From the IMG/VR virus record IMGVR_UViG_3300036985_000851, positions 1 to 32,978 of that record: a stretch of DNA of 32,978 nt. One strand, 5' to 3'. Position numbers and translations under genes: made by a program. This stretch comes from a virus. Shown piece after piece: positions 6,629 through 15,340 of this stretch; within the stretch, counting starts at the first letter, position 1, and every line of letters starts with the position of its first letter. Under the pieces are notes generated by a model. That model was not told the DNA's origin. It worked only from the letters and a program-made list of their open reading frames with translations, and did not search any database.

Positions 6629-7779
6629 TTTTAGAGTTACCAGAAGCGCATACAAATCAATTAAAAATCTTACAATCAAAAGCAAGGTTTAGAGTTGTTA
6701 TGTGCGGGAGAAGGTTTGGAAAGTCTGAATTAAGTCAGGTTGAAATAATAAGTAATGCAATTCAAGGGATGAACGTTGCGTATATTACACCGACCTATAA
6801 ATTAGCAAAAACATTCTTTGAGAAATTAACACAAAGTTTACCATTTGAAAACAACAAAAGCGATTTAACTATTCATTTTCCCAATTTGGGAACTGTTGAA
6901 TTTTTTACAGGTGAAAGGCTGGATAATTTAAGAGGTAGAAAATTTCATTTAGTAGTAATAGATGAAGCAAGTTTTATCCCTGACCTTGAAGATGGCTGGT
7001 TAAATTCAATCCGACCAACGTTAACCGATTATCAAGGTCGGGCATTGTTCCTATCTACACCACGAGGTAAGAACTATTTTTATTCACTTTACATGAAGGG
7101 AGGGCAAAAAGATTGGGATAGTTTTAAATTTACTACTTATGACAATCCTTATATTTTAACTTCAGAGATTAACGATGCAAAAGCACAGTTACCCAATGCA
7201 GTATTTGAGCAGGAATATATGGCTAACCCAATGGAAAACGCAGCAAACCCTTTTGGTAGTGAACATATTAATAAATGTGTAAAGTTCATAAGTACCAATG
7301 AACCAATGTATTACGGAATAGATTTAGCAAAGTCTTTTGATTGGACTGTTATTATTGGATTAGATTCTAACGGTGATGTTTGCCATTATGAAAGATTTCA
7401 AAAAGATTGGCTTCAGACAAAGGAAACAATTAAAAACATACGAAAGCATAAACATATTTTTATTGATAGTACTGGAGTAGGTGATGCAATAGTTGAAGAT
7501 TTGCAAAAGTATTTTAATGACATGACAGGGTTTAAATATACATCAACCAGCAAGCAACAGTTAATGGAAAGCCTTGCATCATCTATCCATAAAGCAGAGA
7601 TAGGATATCCGATTGGTGCAATCAAAGACGAGTTAGAAATATTTGAATACCTATTTACTTCAACTGGTGTACGGTATTCTGCGCCATCAGGCTTTCACGA
7701 TGACTGTGTAAATGCTTTAGCTTTAGCCAATAAATGCCGCATAGAAAACAAGGGCAGCGGACAATATCATTACATTTAA
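6625..7779 (+). CDS. Terminase large subunit (TerL)
   Basis: This 384-residue packaging motor shows all expected parts. The ATPase has Walker A CGRRFGKS (27-34), Walker B LVVIDEAS with Asp113 and Glu114, and the coupling motif FLSTPRG (142-148). The RNase H-like nuclease domain has YYGIDLAKS with Asp233, HIFIDSTGVGD with Asp281, and FHDDCVNALALA with Asp359/Asp360. It drives DNA into the prohead and cuts concatemers. It is a compact TerL, near the short end of the family. The next gene begins 31 bases later, and unusually it is a tail gene rather than the portal. Confidence 0.95.
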   Translation: MILELPEAHTNQLKILQSKARFRVVMCGRRFGKSELSQVEIISNAIQGMNVAYITPTYKLAKTFFEKLTQSLPFENNKSDLTIHFPNLGTVEFFTGERLDNLRGRKFHLVVIDEASFIPDLEDGWLNSIRPTLTDYQGRALFLSTPRGKNYFYSLYMKGGQKDWDSFKFTTYDNPYILTSEINDAKAQLPNAVFEQEYMANPMENAANPFGSEHINKCVKFISTNEPMYYGIDLAKSFDWTVIIGLDSNGDVCHYERFQKDWLQTKETIKNIRKHKHIFIDSTGVGDAIVEDLQKYFNDMTGFKYTSTSKQQLMESLASSIHKAEIGYPIGAIKDELEIFEYLFTSTGVRYSAPSGFHDDCVNALALANKCRIENKGSGQYHYI

Positions 7780-7810
7780 TTACATTTTACAAAAACTTAT
7801 ATAATAGATT

Positions 7811-8458
7811 ATGACAATAAAGCAATTTCAAGAGTTGTACTATGTGGCTACTTCTACCGATATCGATTTAGATAAGTCGATTAAAATGGTAGGAATAGTA
7901 ACAAATAAAACACCCGAACAAGTAGAAACAATGTCAATGATTAGGTTTAATTTATTGTGCGCAAAGGTTCACAATGAGTTTAAAATATTTGAAAGGGATT
8001 TATTAAAAAGTAAACCAAGAAAAATAGTAAGGGTAGGAAAGCACTTTTATAGAATTAATTATGATGTAACTAAAGCAAAGGCGTCAACCTACGTTGAAGT
8101 GGCAACCTTTAGCGCTGATATTATTCAGAACCTACATAAGGTAATGGCTTCAATAGTTACACCGATTAAATTTAGATGGGGTAAATGGGTGGAGATAGAC
8201 CACGAAAATATGTCAAAGGAAATGGAATCAATGGATTTTGAAGCTGCTTACCATGCAGCGGTTTTTTTTTACACTCTATTCAACGTGTCAATGAAAGTTA
8301 TCCAGCCTTATTTAGTAAGCGAGATGATAAAGAAGGGAGTAACAAAGGAGAAAGCGATGGAGGTGCTGACGAATTCGCAAAGCATTTTGGATGGCTTTAT
8401 AATGCCAAGATGGTCGCAGACTTCGAAGGGATACCTTTACAATCGGTTTGGGATTTAA
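7811..8458 (+). CDS. Tail assembly chaperone, frame-0 (G-like) product
   Basis: This 215-residue helical protein lies between TerL and gp10-like/tail genes. Support comes mainly from the overlapping -1 frame, which encodes a typical T-like domain. Internal HAAVFFYTLFNVSMKVIQ fits the helical C-terminal part of G-type chaperones. Such proteins bind the tape measure during tail assembly, with a minor frameshifted form providing the contact to the tail tube. A run of nine T at 8262-8270 in codons GTT TTT TTT TAC forms a perfect slippery heptamer. Function is inferred from context; I know no clear motif for frame 0 alone. Confidence 0.55.
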   Translation: MTIKQFQELYYVATSTDIDLDKSIKMVGIVTNKTPEQVETMSMIRFNLLCAKVHNEFKIFERDLLKSKPRKIVRVGKHFYRINYDVTKAKASTYVEVATFSADIIQNLHKVMASIVTPIKFRWGKWVEIDHENMSKEMESMDFEAAYHAAVFFYTLFNVSMKVIQPYLVSEMIKKGVTKEKAMEVLTNSQSILDGFIMPRWSQTSKGYLYNRFGI

Positions 8459-8541
8459 AAGTAATACATTTTTTAAATGATTTACTTTATTTAAAATTAA
8501 AGCAGGATAAGGAAAATGAGCATAGCAAAAAGTCAACTTAA
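8263..8541 (+). CDS. -1 frame extension of the tail assembly chaperone (T-like domain)
   Basis: In the -1 frame the region from 8242 to 8541 is open and has no ATG, GTG or TTG before 8410. It encodes DGGADEFAKHFGWLYNAKM, then VWDLKVIHFLNDLLYLKLK, a pattern (FGW, W-x-L, hydrophobic helix) typical of T-extensions of siphovirus tail chaperones. Entry by -1 slippage on T TTT TTT at 8263-8269 would give a fusion of about 243 residues. The stop at 8539-8541 overlaps the next gene, as in other G/GT systems. The slip site lies 62 codons before the frame-0 stop, farther than in lambda, so the exact site is uncertain; transcriptional slippage on the T run is an alternative. Confidence 0.6.
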   Translation, partial: FFLHSIQRVNESYPALFSKRDDKEGSNKGESDGGADEFAKHFGWLYNAKMVADFEGIPLQSVWDLKVIHFLNDLLYLKLKQDKENEHSKKST

Positions 8542-9148
8542 TAATTTTTCTAAAATAGATGAATCAGATTATACTATTGAAGATACAAACGTACCAGATT
8601 TAAGCAATCCAACATTAGCTTTTTTTGAAGAGTATGCTAAAAAATTCCTTGAAGAAATACAAAAAGAATTAAAAGATAAAAAAGTTAAAAGAGCAAGCGG
8701 TAATTTAGATAAATATACAAAAGCGGTAGCAAATGAAGATGGTAGTGGTATAAAGATATCAATGATTGATTACTATGATTTTGTAAATAAAGGGGTAAAG
8801 GGTGTAAGAAGTTCAACAAATGCACCAAGTAGCCCTTATCAATACAAAACATACGGAATGCCAAAAAGTGCAAGGGAGGGATTAAAGAAATATATTGAAA
8901 GTGGTAAAGCAAGATTAAGATTAGAGCAACCTAAAAAAACAATAATAGGCGCACAAAAAAAGACTCCTTCAATTAATTCACAGGTTCAAACAATGGTTTA
9001 TTTAATTAAGAAATGGGGTATAAAAACAACCAACTTTTTTGATAACGCAACGGAAAGGGTAACAAAAGACTTGGGTGAAGATTTAATGTATCTAATCGGT
9101 AAAACAATAACTGTTCAAATAGGGAAACCTAAAAAGAAAAAGAAATGA
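8516..9148 (+). CDS. HK97 gp10-like virion protein candidate
   Basis: This 210-residue basic protein has MIDYYDFVNKGVKGVRSS, followed by SPYQYKTYGMPKS and later IKKWGIKTTNFFDNATERV, an order seen in gp10-like neck or tail-completion proteins (a 'Y-x-F-V-x-x-G' strand, then a 'T-x-F-F-D-x-A' helix). It would sit at the head-tail joint or tail terminator. The C-terminus is strongly basic (KPKKKKK). It overlaps the chaperone extension upstream by 26 bases and the next gene by an ATGA. The family assignment is from pattern memory only. Confidence 0.5.
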   Translation: MSIAKSQLNNFSKIDESDYTIEDTNVPDLSNPTLAFFEEYAKKFLEEIQKELKDKKVKRASGNLDKYTKAVANEDGSGIKISMIDYYDFVNKGVKGVRSSTNAPSSPYQYKTYGMPKSAREGLKKYIESGKARLRLEQPKKTIIGAQKKTPSINSQVQTMVYLIKKWGIKTTNFFDNATERVTKDLGEDLMYLIGKTITVQIGKPKKKKK

Positions 9149-10293
9149 GTATAACAATCAATACCAATCCTGCAAGCGGTTCAACTGCACAGGATGACCT
9201 TTGGCACGTAGCAACGAGTTCAGTATCTGGAAGTACAGATATGAAGTATATCTTTGAAATATATGTAGCAGGATTACAAAAAATATCAGTAAGGCAATTC
9301 CCAGAGCCATCCAATGGAAAGTCTTATTTTAATGCTGGTGCTACGGTGCGTAATAGTATGACATTCAATTGGTTTGAGCCAGTAGTTACGGCATACGGTC
9401 AACAACCAAATGTAAGTGGTGAAATAGCTTTAACCTATAATTTAAGGGTAGGTGAAGAAGTGAGCGGGATAGCTTCCTTTAATTTAGCTTCTGGTAATAC
9501 AATTGCTTATAATTACAATGCTCCGTTATTTAAAAGAAAGGTTGCTACATTGTCAGATAGATTAAATAAATGGTATACCAATAGACCACTATATGCAAAT
9601 ACTGCTTTAGGTGAAAATTTATATATTCCTTTTTATACCAATACAACATTAAATTTAAAGTGTTCAACTTTTGACAATTCTAATAATTTAATTGCAACAG
9701 GAATTGGGGCAACAAAAACAATTACAAATGGATTTATCCAAATGAATATCGGAACGTCTGCGCTTGCTACCGAACTTGGGTTGGTCTTTAATGATAGCGT
9801 AAAGTATTATGATGTTTGGTTTAATAGTTTAGATAAGATAAGGGTTTACGTTGTTTGCAATCCTAAATATAATCCTATTAATATTCACTTTCTTAATGCT
9901 TGGTCAATGTGGGACAGCCAAAGATTTGATTTAGTTAGTAAATTAAATATGGCAGTTGAACGTAAAGCATTTGAGCAGCGAGATTACAGATTTAATGGTA
10001 ATGCTGTTGACTACAAAAGCGCATCAAATAGATATTACGAAGGGGCAACAAATTATAATAACAAATCAACCTTTACTTATAAGGTAACTGCCGATGCTTT
10101 AACGGATGAAGAATATACTTGGATGGCTGACCTTATAGCTTCACCACAAATATTGATGGAAATAGATGGTTATTTTTATCCAGTTACATTGCAGGAATCT
10201 AATTATGAATTTAGCGAAACTGTATTTAATAAATTAAAGGCACTGGAACTTACATTTAATATGAACCAAACAAGATATTCCCAATTACGATGA
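9145..10293 (+). CDS. Tail structural protein, 382 residues
   Basis: The protein is beta-rich, low in charge, and rich in Asn, Thr and Tyr, as usual for tail proteins. Its start MSITINTNPASGS and the DLWHVATSS stretch resemble a beta-sandwich start; FNAGATVRNSMTFNWFEP and HFLNAWSMWDSQRFDLVSK are distinctive but unassigned. It is followed with an ATGA overlap by the 683-residue tail protein, and both precede the tape measure, so a distal-tail or baseplate role is likely. No enzymatic motif is seen. Confidence 0.55.
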   Translation: MSITINTNPASGSTAQDDLWHVATSSVSGSTDMKYIFEIYVAGLQKISVRQFPEPSNGKSYFNAGATVRNSMTFNWFEPVVTAYGQQPNVSGEIALTYNLRVGEEVSGIASFNLASGNTIAYNYNAPLFKRKVATLSDRLNKWYTNRPLYANTALGENLYIPFYTNTTLNLKCSTFDNSNNLIATGIGATKTITNGFIQMNIGTSALATELGLVFNDSVKYYDVWFNSLDKIRVYVVCNPKYNPINIHFLNAWSMWDSQRFDLVSKLNMAVERKAFEQRDYRFNGNAVDYKSASNRYYEGATNYNNKSTFTYKVTADALTDEEYTWMADLIASPQILMEIDGYFYPVTLQESNYEFSETVFNKLKALELTFNMNQTRYSQLR

Positions 10294-12341
10294 CAAGAAT
10301 ATTAATAGAGAATTACGATTTAGATGTTGACAAAAGATTAAGTAATCAAATTACTTATTCAGTTAATGACCTAAAAAATATTGATACCAAAACTACTTCA
10401 TTCACAAAGACTATTATATTGCCAGGAACTGCAAATAATAACGCTTTGTTGGGTAATATATTTGAGTTTAATAATGCCAACTTTACCAATGATGATACTG
10501 CAAATATTGGATATAATTTCAATGCAAGCAAGACGGCTAAATGTAGTATTTTAATTGAAGGAATGGTAGTTATTAAAGGGGTTTTTAAATTATTAGAAAT
10601 AGTTATTGATGGTAAGAATGTAGAATATGAATGTAGTATCGTTGGGGAGTTAGGAGGGTTTTCAATGAAACTTGCTGGTAACACACTGGAGCAATTAGAT
10701 TTTAGCGCATATAACCATACTTATAGTATAGCAAATATTACAGCAAGTTGGAACAATGACAATGCTGGTGCAGGTTATTATTATCCTTTAATTGATTATG
10801 GCAATTATTCAACCGCTGCTTTATTTAGTACGAATGCTAAAAAGTACTGGCAATTTAAAACATTTAGACCTGCTTTATTTGTAAAAGAATATTTAGATAA
10901 AATATTTGCAGCCGCTGGATATACTTATGATTGTGCTTTATTTAGTACTGATAGATTTAAGCGTTTAATTATACCACATAATCAAAAATTGCTAACAACG
11001 TTATCTACTCTACAATTAAAACTAAATGGTAAAGTAGCAACTTACACTGGCGCATCGAATTGGAAGTGGGATGTTATTACCGCTGGAAGTTTTACTGGTG
11101 ATATAAATGGGGAGGTTTGGACATACAACGGTGCTGCACCAATTACAGTTAATATAAATGTTTCGTTAAGTGGGCAAGTAATATCGCAAACAATTGCTGG
11201 AACATTTGCATTTGAATTAATTAAAAATAGTACGGTTATTGGTTCGGTATCTGTAACAACTCCAATAGTTCCGCCATCTTTTACATTTAGTGCAAAAAAA
11301 ATAAATGCCACATCTATTACTCTAACAACTGGCAATTCAATATACGTAAGATATCCAGTTGGGCAAATAACATCATTACGACAAATAAGTTCATCGCTTC
11401 AGATAGATAGTATTTATCCTAATTTAGTTCCTATAAATTTAAGTGATAATGTTACCATTAATGATTCAATACCTAAGAACATACTGCAAAAAGATTTCTT
11501 TGCTTCTATTCTTAAACTATTTAATCTTTATGTAGATGAAAATAGGTTTTCAGAAAAGCATTTAATAATTAAGCCATACGTAGATTATTACGATGGTAGT
11601 GTAGAAGATTGGAGTGATAAAATTGATAAAGGTAAACAGATAAGAATTAAACCAATGTCAGAAATGAATAGTAGATACTATTTATTTCAATATAAAGATG
11701 ATGCAGATTATTACAATGACCTTTACAAAAAAAGATATAATATAAGCTATGGCAGTAGAAAGTTCGATAGTCTATATGAGTTTTCTAAAGATACCGAAAC
11801 AGTAGATTTGGTATTTTCACCTACTCCATTGGTTGGGTATGCTGGAGAGCAAAAAATATATAGTACAATATTAAAGCAGACAAATGACCTTGAAGAACAA
11901 ATCGATAGTAATATTAGAATATTAATTGCGCAAAAAGTTCCTTCTGTTACAAGTTATAATATTTATAACGGCGCTTCATTATTAACAAGCCAAACTGCTT
12001 ACGGATATGCAGGACATTTTAATAATCCTGATGCAGTAGCAAACGATTTAAACTTTGGTGCAACCGAGCAATTATTCTTTACATTAGTTAGTGGCGCATT
12101 GAATGTAAATCAATTCAATGTTTATTATAGCCCCTATATGGCAGAAATAACCGATAAGGATAGCAGGTTATTAACTTGTAATGTAAAGTTAACTGATGTG
12201 GATATATTCAATCTAAACTTTGCTAAATTTAAATACATTGATGGTGGATTATACAGGCTAATTAAATTAATTGATTATACACCAGAAGCAAACGAAACAA
12301 CAAAAGCAGAATTTCTAAGAGTAATAAATAAAGAATATTAA
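10290..12341 (+). CDS. Tail tip or baseplate protein, 683 residues
   Basis: The protein begins TRILIENYDLDVDKRLSNQI, then has a segment around TKTTSFTKTIILPGTANN that I associate with a common structural protein of Bacteroidota siphoviruses. A later segment FFASILKLFNLYVDENRFSE resembles the hub fold lead of tail-tip proteins. It contains only beta-rich, Asn/Tyr-rich sequence without hydrolase motifs. Position between the 382-residue tail protein and the tape measure supports a tail-tip hub. Function is inferred from context. Confidence 0.55.
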   Translation: MTRILIENYDLDVDKRLSNQITYSVNDLKNIDTKTTSFTKTIILPGTANNNALLGNIFEFNNANFTNDDTANIGYNFNASKTAKCSILIEGMVVIKGVFKLLEIVIDGKNVEYECSIVGELGGFSMKLAGNTLEQLDFSAYNHTYSIANITASWNNDNAGAGYYYPLIDYGNYSTAALFSTNAKKYWQFKTFRPALFVKEYLDKIFAAAGYTYDCALFSTDRFKRLIIPHNQKLLTTLSTLQLKLNGKVATYTGASNWKWDVITAGSFTGDINGEVWTYNGAAPITVNINVSLSGQVISQTIAGTFAFELIKNSTVIGSVSVTTPIVPPSFTFSAKKINATSITLTTGNSIYVRYPVGQITSLRQISSSLQIDSIYPNLVPINLSDNVTINDSIPKNILQKDFFASILKLFNLYVDENRFSEKHLIIKPYVDYYDGSVEDWSDKIDKGKQIRIKPMSEMNSRYYLFQYKDDADYYNDLYKKRYNISYGSRKFDSLYEFSKDTETVDLVFSPTPLVGYAGEQKIYSTILKQTNDLEEQIDSNIRILIAQKVPSVTSYNIYNGASLLTSQTAYGYAGHFNNPDAVANDLNFGATEQLFFTLVSGALNVNQFNVYYSPYMAEITDKDSRLLTCNVKLTDVDIFNLNFAKFKYIDGGLYRLIKLIDYTPEANETTKAEFLRVINKEY

Positions 12342-12343
12342 CT

Positions 12344-14116
12344 ATGGCAACGGAAAAACAAATATTAGCATACGAGGTTACACTCGAATCCGCAAAGGCA
12401 GAAGGTTCAGTAGGTAAATTTAAAACGGAATTAAGGGAAGCTAATAACGCATTGCAATATATGACCGCCCAATTTGGGGAAGCATCCGTAGAAGCGCAAA
12501 TAGCAGCAAAGAAAGTAGCAGGATTAAAAGATGCTATCGGGGATGCAAAAGCATTAGCAGAAACATTTAACCCCGATAAAAAGTTTGTAGCATTAGGTGG
12601 TGCTTTACAAGGTGCAGTAGCTGGATTTAGTGCCTTACAAGGGGCGATGGGTTTATTAGGTAGTGAAAGCAAAGATGTTGAAAAAATGCTCCTTAAAGTT
12701 CAAAGCGCAATGGCTTTGCAGCAAGGAATAAGCGGAATATTTGATTCGATAGATAGCTTTAAATTATTGGGTAATCAATTGATGCAATTTAGTATTATTC
12801 AAAAAATTGTAACGGCTGGTCAAAGATTATTTAATGCTGTTATGTCTGCAAATCCTATTGGGTTATTAATAGCGGCAATTACTGCATTAATTGCCGCTGG
12901 TACGGCATTGTTTATATTTTTTAAAAATAGTGCTGCCGCTGCGAAAGAAAATGAAGATGCAGTTAAAGCGCATACAAAAGCATTAGATGACCATATAACT
13001 GCAAGGGAAAAAGCAAGTAAACAATTAAAAGTATCGAATGAGCAGGAAATTGCAATGGCAAAAGCTACTGGTCAAACTACAAAAGCAATTAGAGCATTAG
13101 AATTACAATTAGCACAAAAGTCATTAGAGGATATAGTAGGTGCAAGAAATGCCGCATTACATACGGTTGAATTAGAAAAACAATTATTAGCATCATTAAA
13201 ATTAAAAGACGCAAGTGAAGAAGTTATAAAAGCACAATTAACAACTACAAACAAAGCTATTGCAGATTATACTAAATTAAATGAAGGAGTACAAACTGCT
13301 TTAGATGAAAGAACAAAAATAAGAAATGCCGAAACAGTAGCAATTGCAACTGAAAAAACTGCGGAAATTAATAAACAAAAAGAATTAGCAAAAAAAGTAA
13401 AAGGAATACTTCAGCAAGATATAATAGATAAAGAAAAGGCTTCCATTGAAGGTGCTGGTATAGATATAAAAGCACAAGAAGAAAAAAATAAACAAGATGA
13501 ATTATTAGCAAAATCAAAAGTTACTATTGATAATAAGGCTGCAAATGCCGTAATGGAGCAAACAAAATTATCAGCATTACAAGAAAGTGATTTAAAGAAA
13601 AAATATAAAGATATTGACGATGCCGATACAAAAGCATTGTTACAAGCAAAAATAAAAGCAACGGCTGACTCTTTAAGTATTATCGGTGATATAATGGGGC
13701 AAGAAAGTGCAGCAGGAAAAGCAGTTGCAATTAGTTCCGCATTAATAAATACCTATCAAGGGATTACAGCGGCATTGGCAGCACCTTTCCCTGCATCAAT
13801 ACCAGCGGTGATAGCAGCGGCAGCAACTGGATTTAAGGCAGTTAAAAGTATTATAGCAACTAAAGTACCTGGAGGTGGAGGCGGAAGCGCAAGCATTCCA
13901 TCAATGGGAAGTATGGAAGCACCTATTAAACCACAAGCACAAACTACAACATTATCAACATCATCAATAAACCAAATAGGTGTGGCAAGTTCAAGAGCAT
14001 TTGTATTGGAAAGCGATGTAACAAATAATCAAGAAAGAATACAAAGATTAAATAGAGCAGCACGTATAAATACTATATTGATTTTAGTTATGTCTTTTAT
14101 TACAAGTATAAATTAA
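12344..14116 (+). CDS. Tape measure protein
   Basis: This 590-residue protein is helical and Ala/Lys/Gln-rich. It has an N-terminal coiled-coil lead (SVGKFKTELREANNALQYM), Gly/Ala-rich LGGALQGAVAGFSALQGAMG, and a hydrophobic hairpin IGLLIAAITALIAAGTALF near residues 172-191. A long coiled-coil region from about 200 to 450 and a hydrophobic C-terminus (ILILVMSFITSI) follow. This is the normal make-up of a tape measure, which fixes tail length and enters the cell envelope during DNA entry. At about 0.15 nm per residue it predicts a tail near 90 nm. It precedes the head genes, an unusual position. Confidence 0.85.
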   Translation: MATEKQILAYEVTLESAKAEGSVGKFKTELREANNALQYMTAQFGEASVEAQIAAKKVAGLKDAIGDAKALAETFNPDKKFVALGGALQGAVAGFSALQGAMGLLGSESKDVEKMLLKVQSAMALQQGISGIFDSIDSFKLLGNQLMQFSIIQKIVTAGQRLFNAVMSANPIGLLIAAITALIAAGTALFIFFKNSAAAAKENEDAVKAHTKALDDHITAREKASKQLKVSNEQEIAMAKATGQTTKAIRALELQLAQKSLEDIVGARNAALHTVELEKQLLASLKLKDASEEVIKAQLTTTNKAIADYTKLNEGVQTALDERTKIRNAETVAIATEKTAEINKQKELAKKVKGILQQDIIDKEKASIEGAGIDIKAQEEKNKQDELLAKSKVTIDNKAANAVMEQTKLSALQESDLKKKYKDIDDADTKALLQAKIKATADSLSIIGDIMGQESAAGKAVAISSALINTYQGITAALAAPFPASIPAVIAAAATGFKAVKSIIATKVPGGGGGSASIPSMGSMEAPIKPQAQTTTLSTSSINQIGVASSRAFVLESDVTNNQERIQRLNRAARINTILILVMSFITSIN

Positions 14117-14146
14117 ACAACTATTTTTAAATTATATAATATAAAT

Positions 14147-14737
14147 ATGAAATTGCCTATTTACGATTTAATAATTAATAACGATGAGAACAACGATGCA
14201 GAGGTTTCATTCGTGGCTTTGGTTGACGCACCTGCAATTAAAAAGGAATTTCTTGCATTTAGCGAAGATGCTGAAGTAATTAAATTTGCTATTCAATCTG
14301 AAAGCGAACATATTATTACAGGACCGTTAATGATTCCGCAACAATTAATCTATCGTAATTCAGAGCAGTTCGGAGAACATTATGTAAAGTTTTCAGTTGA
14401 TACTATTAAACAAATTGCAATTAAGTTCAGCAAGAAGGGATATCAAAAGAATGTAAACCTTATGCACGAAGCAGATATGCAAGTGGAAGGAGTAACAATG
14501 TTTGAAAGTTTTATAAGCGATTCTAAAAGAGGTATTAAACCAATGGAAGCATTTAAAGACTTACCAGATGGCACATGGTTTGGTAGTTTTTATGTAGAGA
14601 ATATGAAAGTTTGGGAATTGGTAAAGTCAGGGGAAGTGAAAGGGTTTAGTGTTGAGGGAATGTTTGATTACGAAGAACCTATGTCAGAAGACCAAAAACA
14701 ATTAGCAGAATTAAGAGAAATTTTAAACAGTTTTTAA
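14147..14737 (+). CDS. XkdF-type prohead serine protease
   Basis: This 196-residue protein follows the XkdF phage protease pattern. It has SFVALVDAPAIKKEFLAFS near the N-terminus, GPLMIPQQLIYRNSEQFGEH, YVKFSVDTIKQIAIKF, VNLMHE with candidate catalytic His107, VEGVTMFESFI with candidate Ser121, and GEVKGFSVEGMF near the end. It would process scaffold and capsid proteins during prohead maturation. It is followed by the scaffold-like gene and the major capsid gene, exactly the expected trio. The 30-base gap before it is AT-only and shows no clear promoter. Confidence 0.85.
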   Translation: MKLPIYDLIINNDENNDAEVSFVALVDAPAIKKEFLAFSEDAEVIKFAIQSESEHIITGPLMIPQQLIYRNSEQFGEHYVKFSVDTIKQIAIKFSKKGYQKNVNLMHEADMQVEGVTMFESFISDSKRGIKPMEAFKDLPDGTWFGSFYVENMKVWELVKSGEVKGFSVEGMFDYEEPMSEDQKQLAELREILNSF

Positions 14738-14756
14738 AAATCAATATAATAGTAAT

Positions 14757-15326
14757 ATGGAAGCAAAAGAAATTTTACAAAAAGTAAAGCAATATTTTAA
14801 CGAATTAGCTGCACCTGAAGTTATGGCTGCCCCACCAATTGAACCTACCGAATACGAACTAAAAGATGGCGGTAAGGTTATGATTGATGTTCTTGAAGTT
14901 GGCGGTATCGTAATGATTGACGGTAGTGCTGCACTTGCTGGAGAAGCCGAATTAGTAGACGGTACAAAAATGACTATCGGTGATAATGGAGTTATTACTG
15001 CAATTGAATTAGGTACAGGAATAGAACCAGCCGAACCAATGGTAGAACCAGTTGTCGAAGATATGGGAACTAAGTTCGCAGCATTTGAAACATTGACGTC
15101 TGAAAAATTTGCTAATTATGAGATTAAGTTTTCTGCATACGAACAACGTTTTGCTGATTACGAAGTTAAAATGAAGAAAGCAAATAAAGTAATTGATGAA
15201 CTTTTGAAATTATCAACTTTACTTGTGGAAGCACCAGTACAAGCACCTGATAGTTCTGTAAGAACTTCAAACACTTTTAAAGAAGTAGAAGTAGAAAAAA
15301 AGAATCTTAATATTTTATTTAACTAA
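14757..15326 (+). CDS. Scaffold-like head protein
   Basis: This 189-residue acidic protein has a helical N-terminus (EAKEILQKVKQYFNEL), a beta-repeat part with YELKDGGKVMIDVLEVGG then GEAELVDGTKMTIGDNGVI, and a coiled-coil-like stretch with repeated 'F-x-x-Y-E' units (EKFANYEIKFSAYEQRFADY). It lies between the protease and the capsid gene, the usual scaffold place, and its composition fits a prohead scaffold removed by proteolysis. I know the beta part from other Bacteroidota phage scaffold-type proteins, without a named family. Confidence 0.65.
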   Translation: MEAKEILQKVKQYFNELAAPEVMAAPPIEPTEYELKDGGKVMIDVLEVGGIVMIDGSAALAGEAELVDGTKMTIGDNGVITAIELGTGIEPAEPMVEPVVEDMGTKFAAFETLTSEKFANYEIKFSAYEQRFADYEVKMKKANKVIDELLKLSTLLVEAPVQAPDSSVRTSNTFKEVEVEKKNLNILFN

Positions 15327-15340
15327 ACAATTATAAAAAA

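Noticed and set aside
8410-8541. Separate gene starting at ATG 8410 for the T-like domain
   Set aside because: The conserved-looking FGWLY part lies upstream of this ATG, so a separate start would cut the domain; frameshifting explains it better.
10355-10684. 109-residue frame on the - strand inside the 683-residue tail gene
   Set aside because: It falls wholly inside a well supported gene, with no promoter, family match or neighbouring - strand genes.
12262-12672. 136-residue Ala/Pro/Asn-rich frame on the - strand
   Set aside because: It is the mirror of the Ala-rich start of the tape measure gene; no - strand gene is supported elsewhere in the window.
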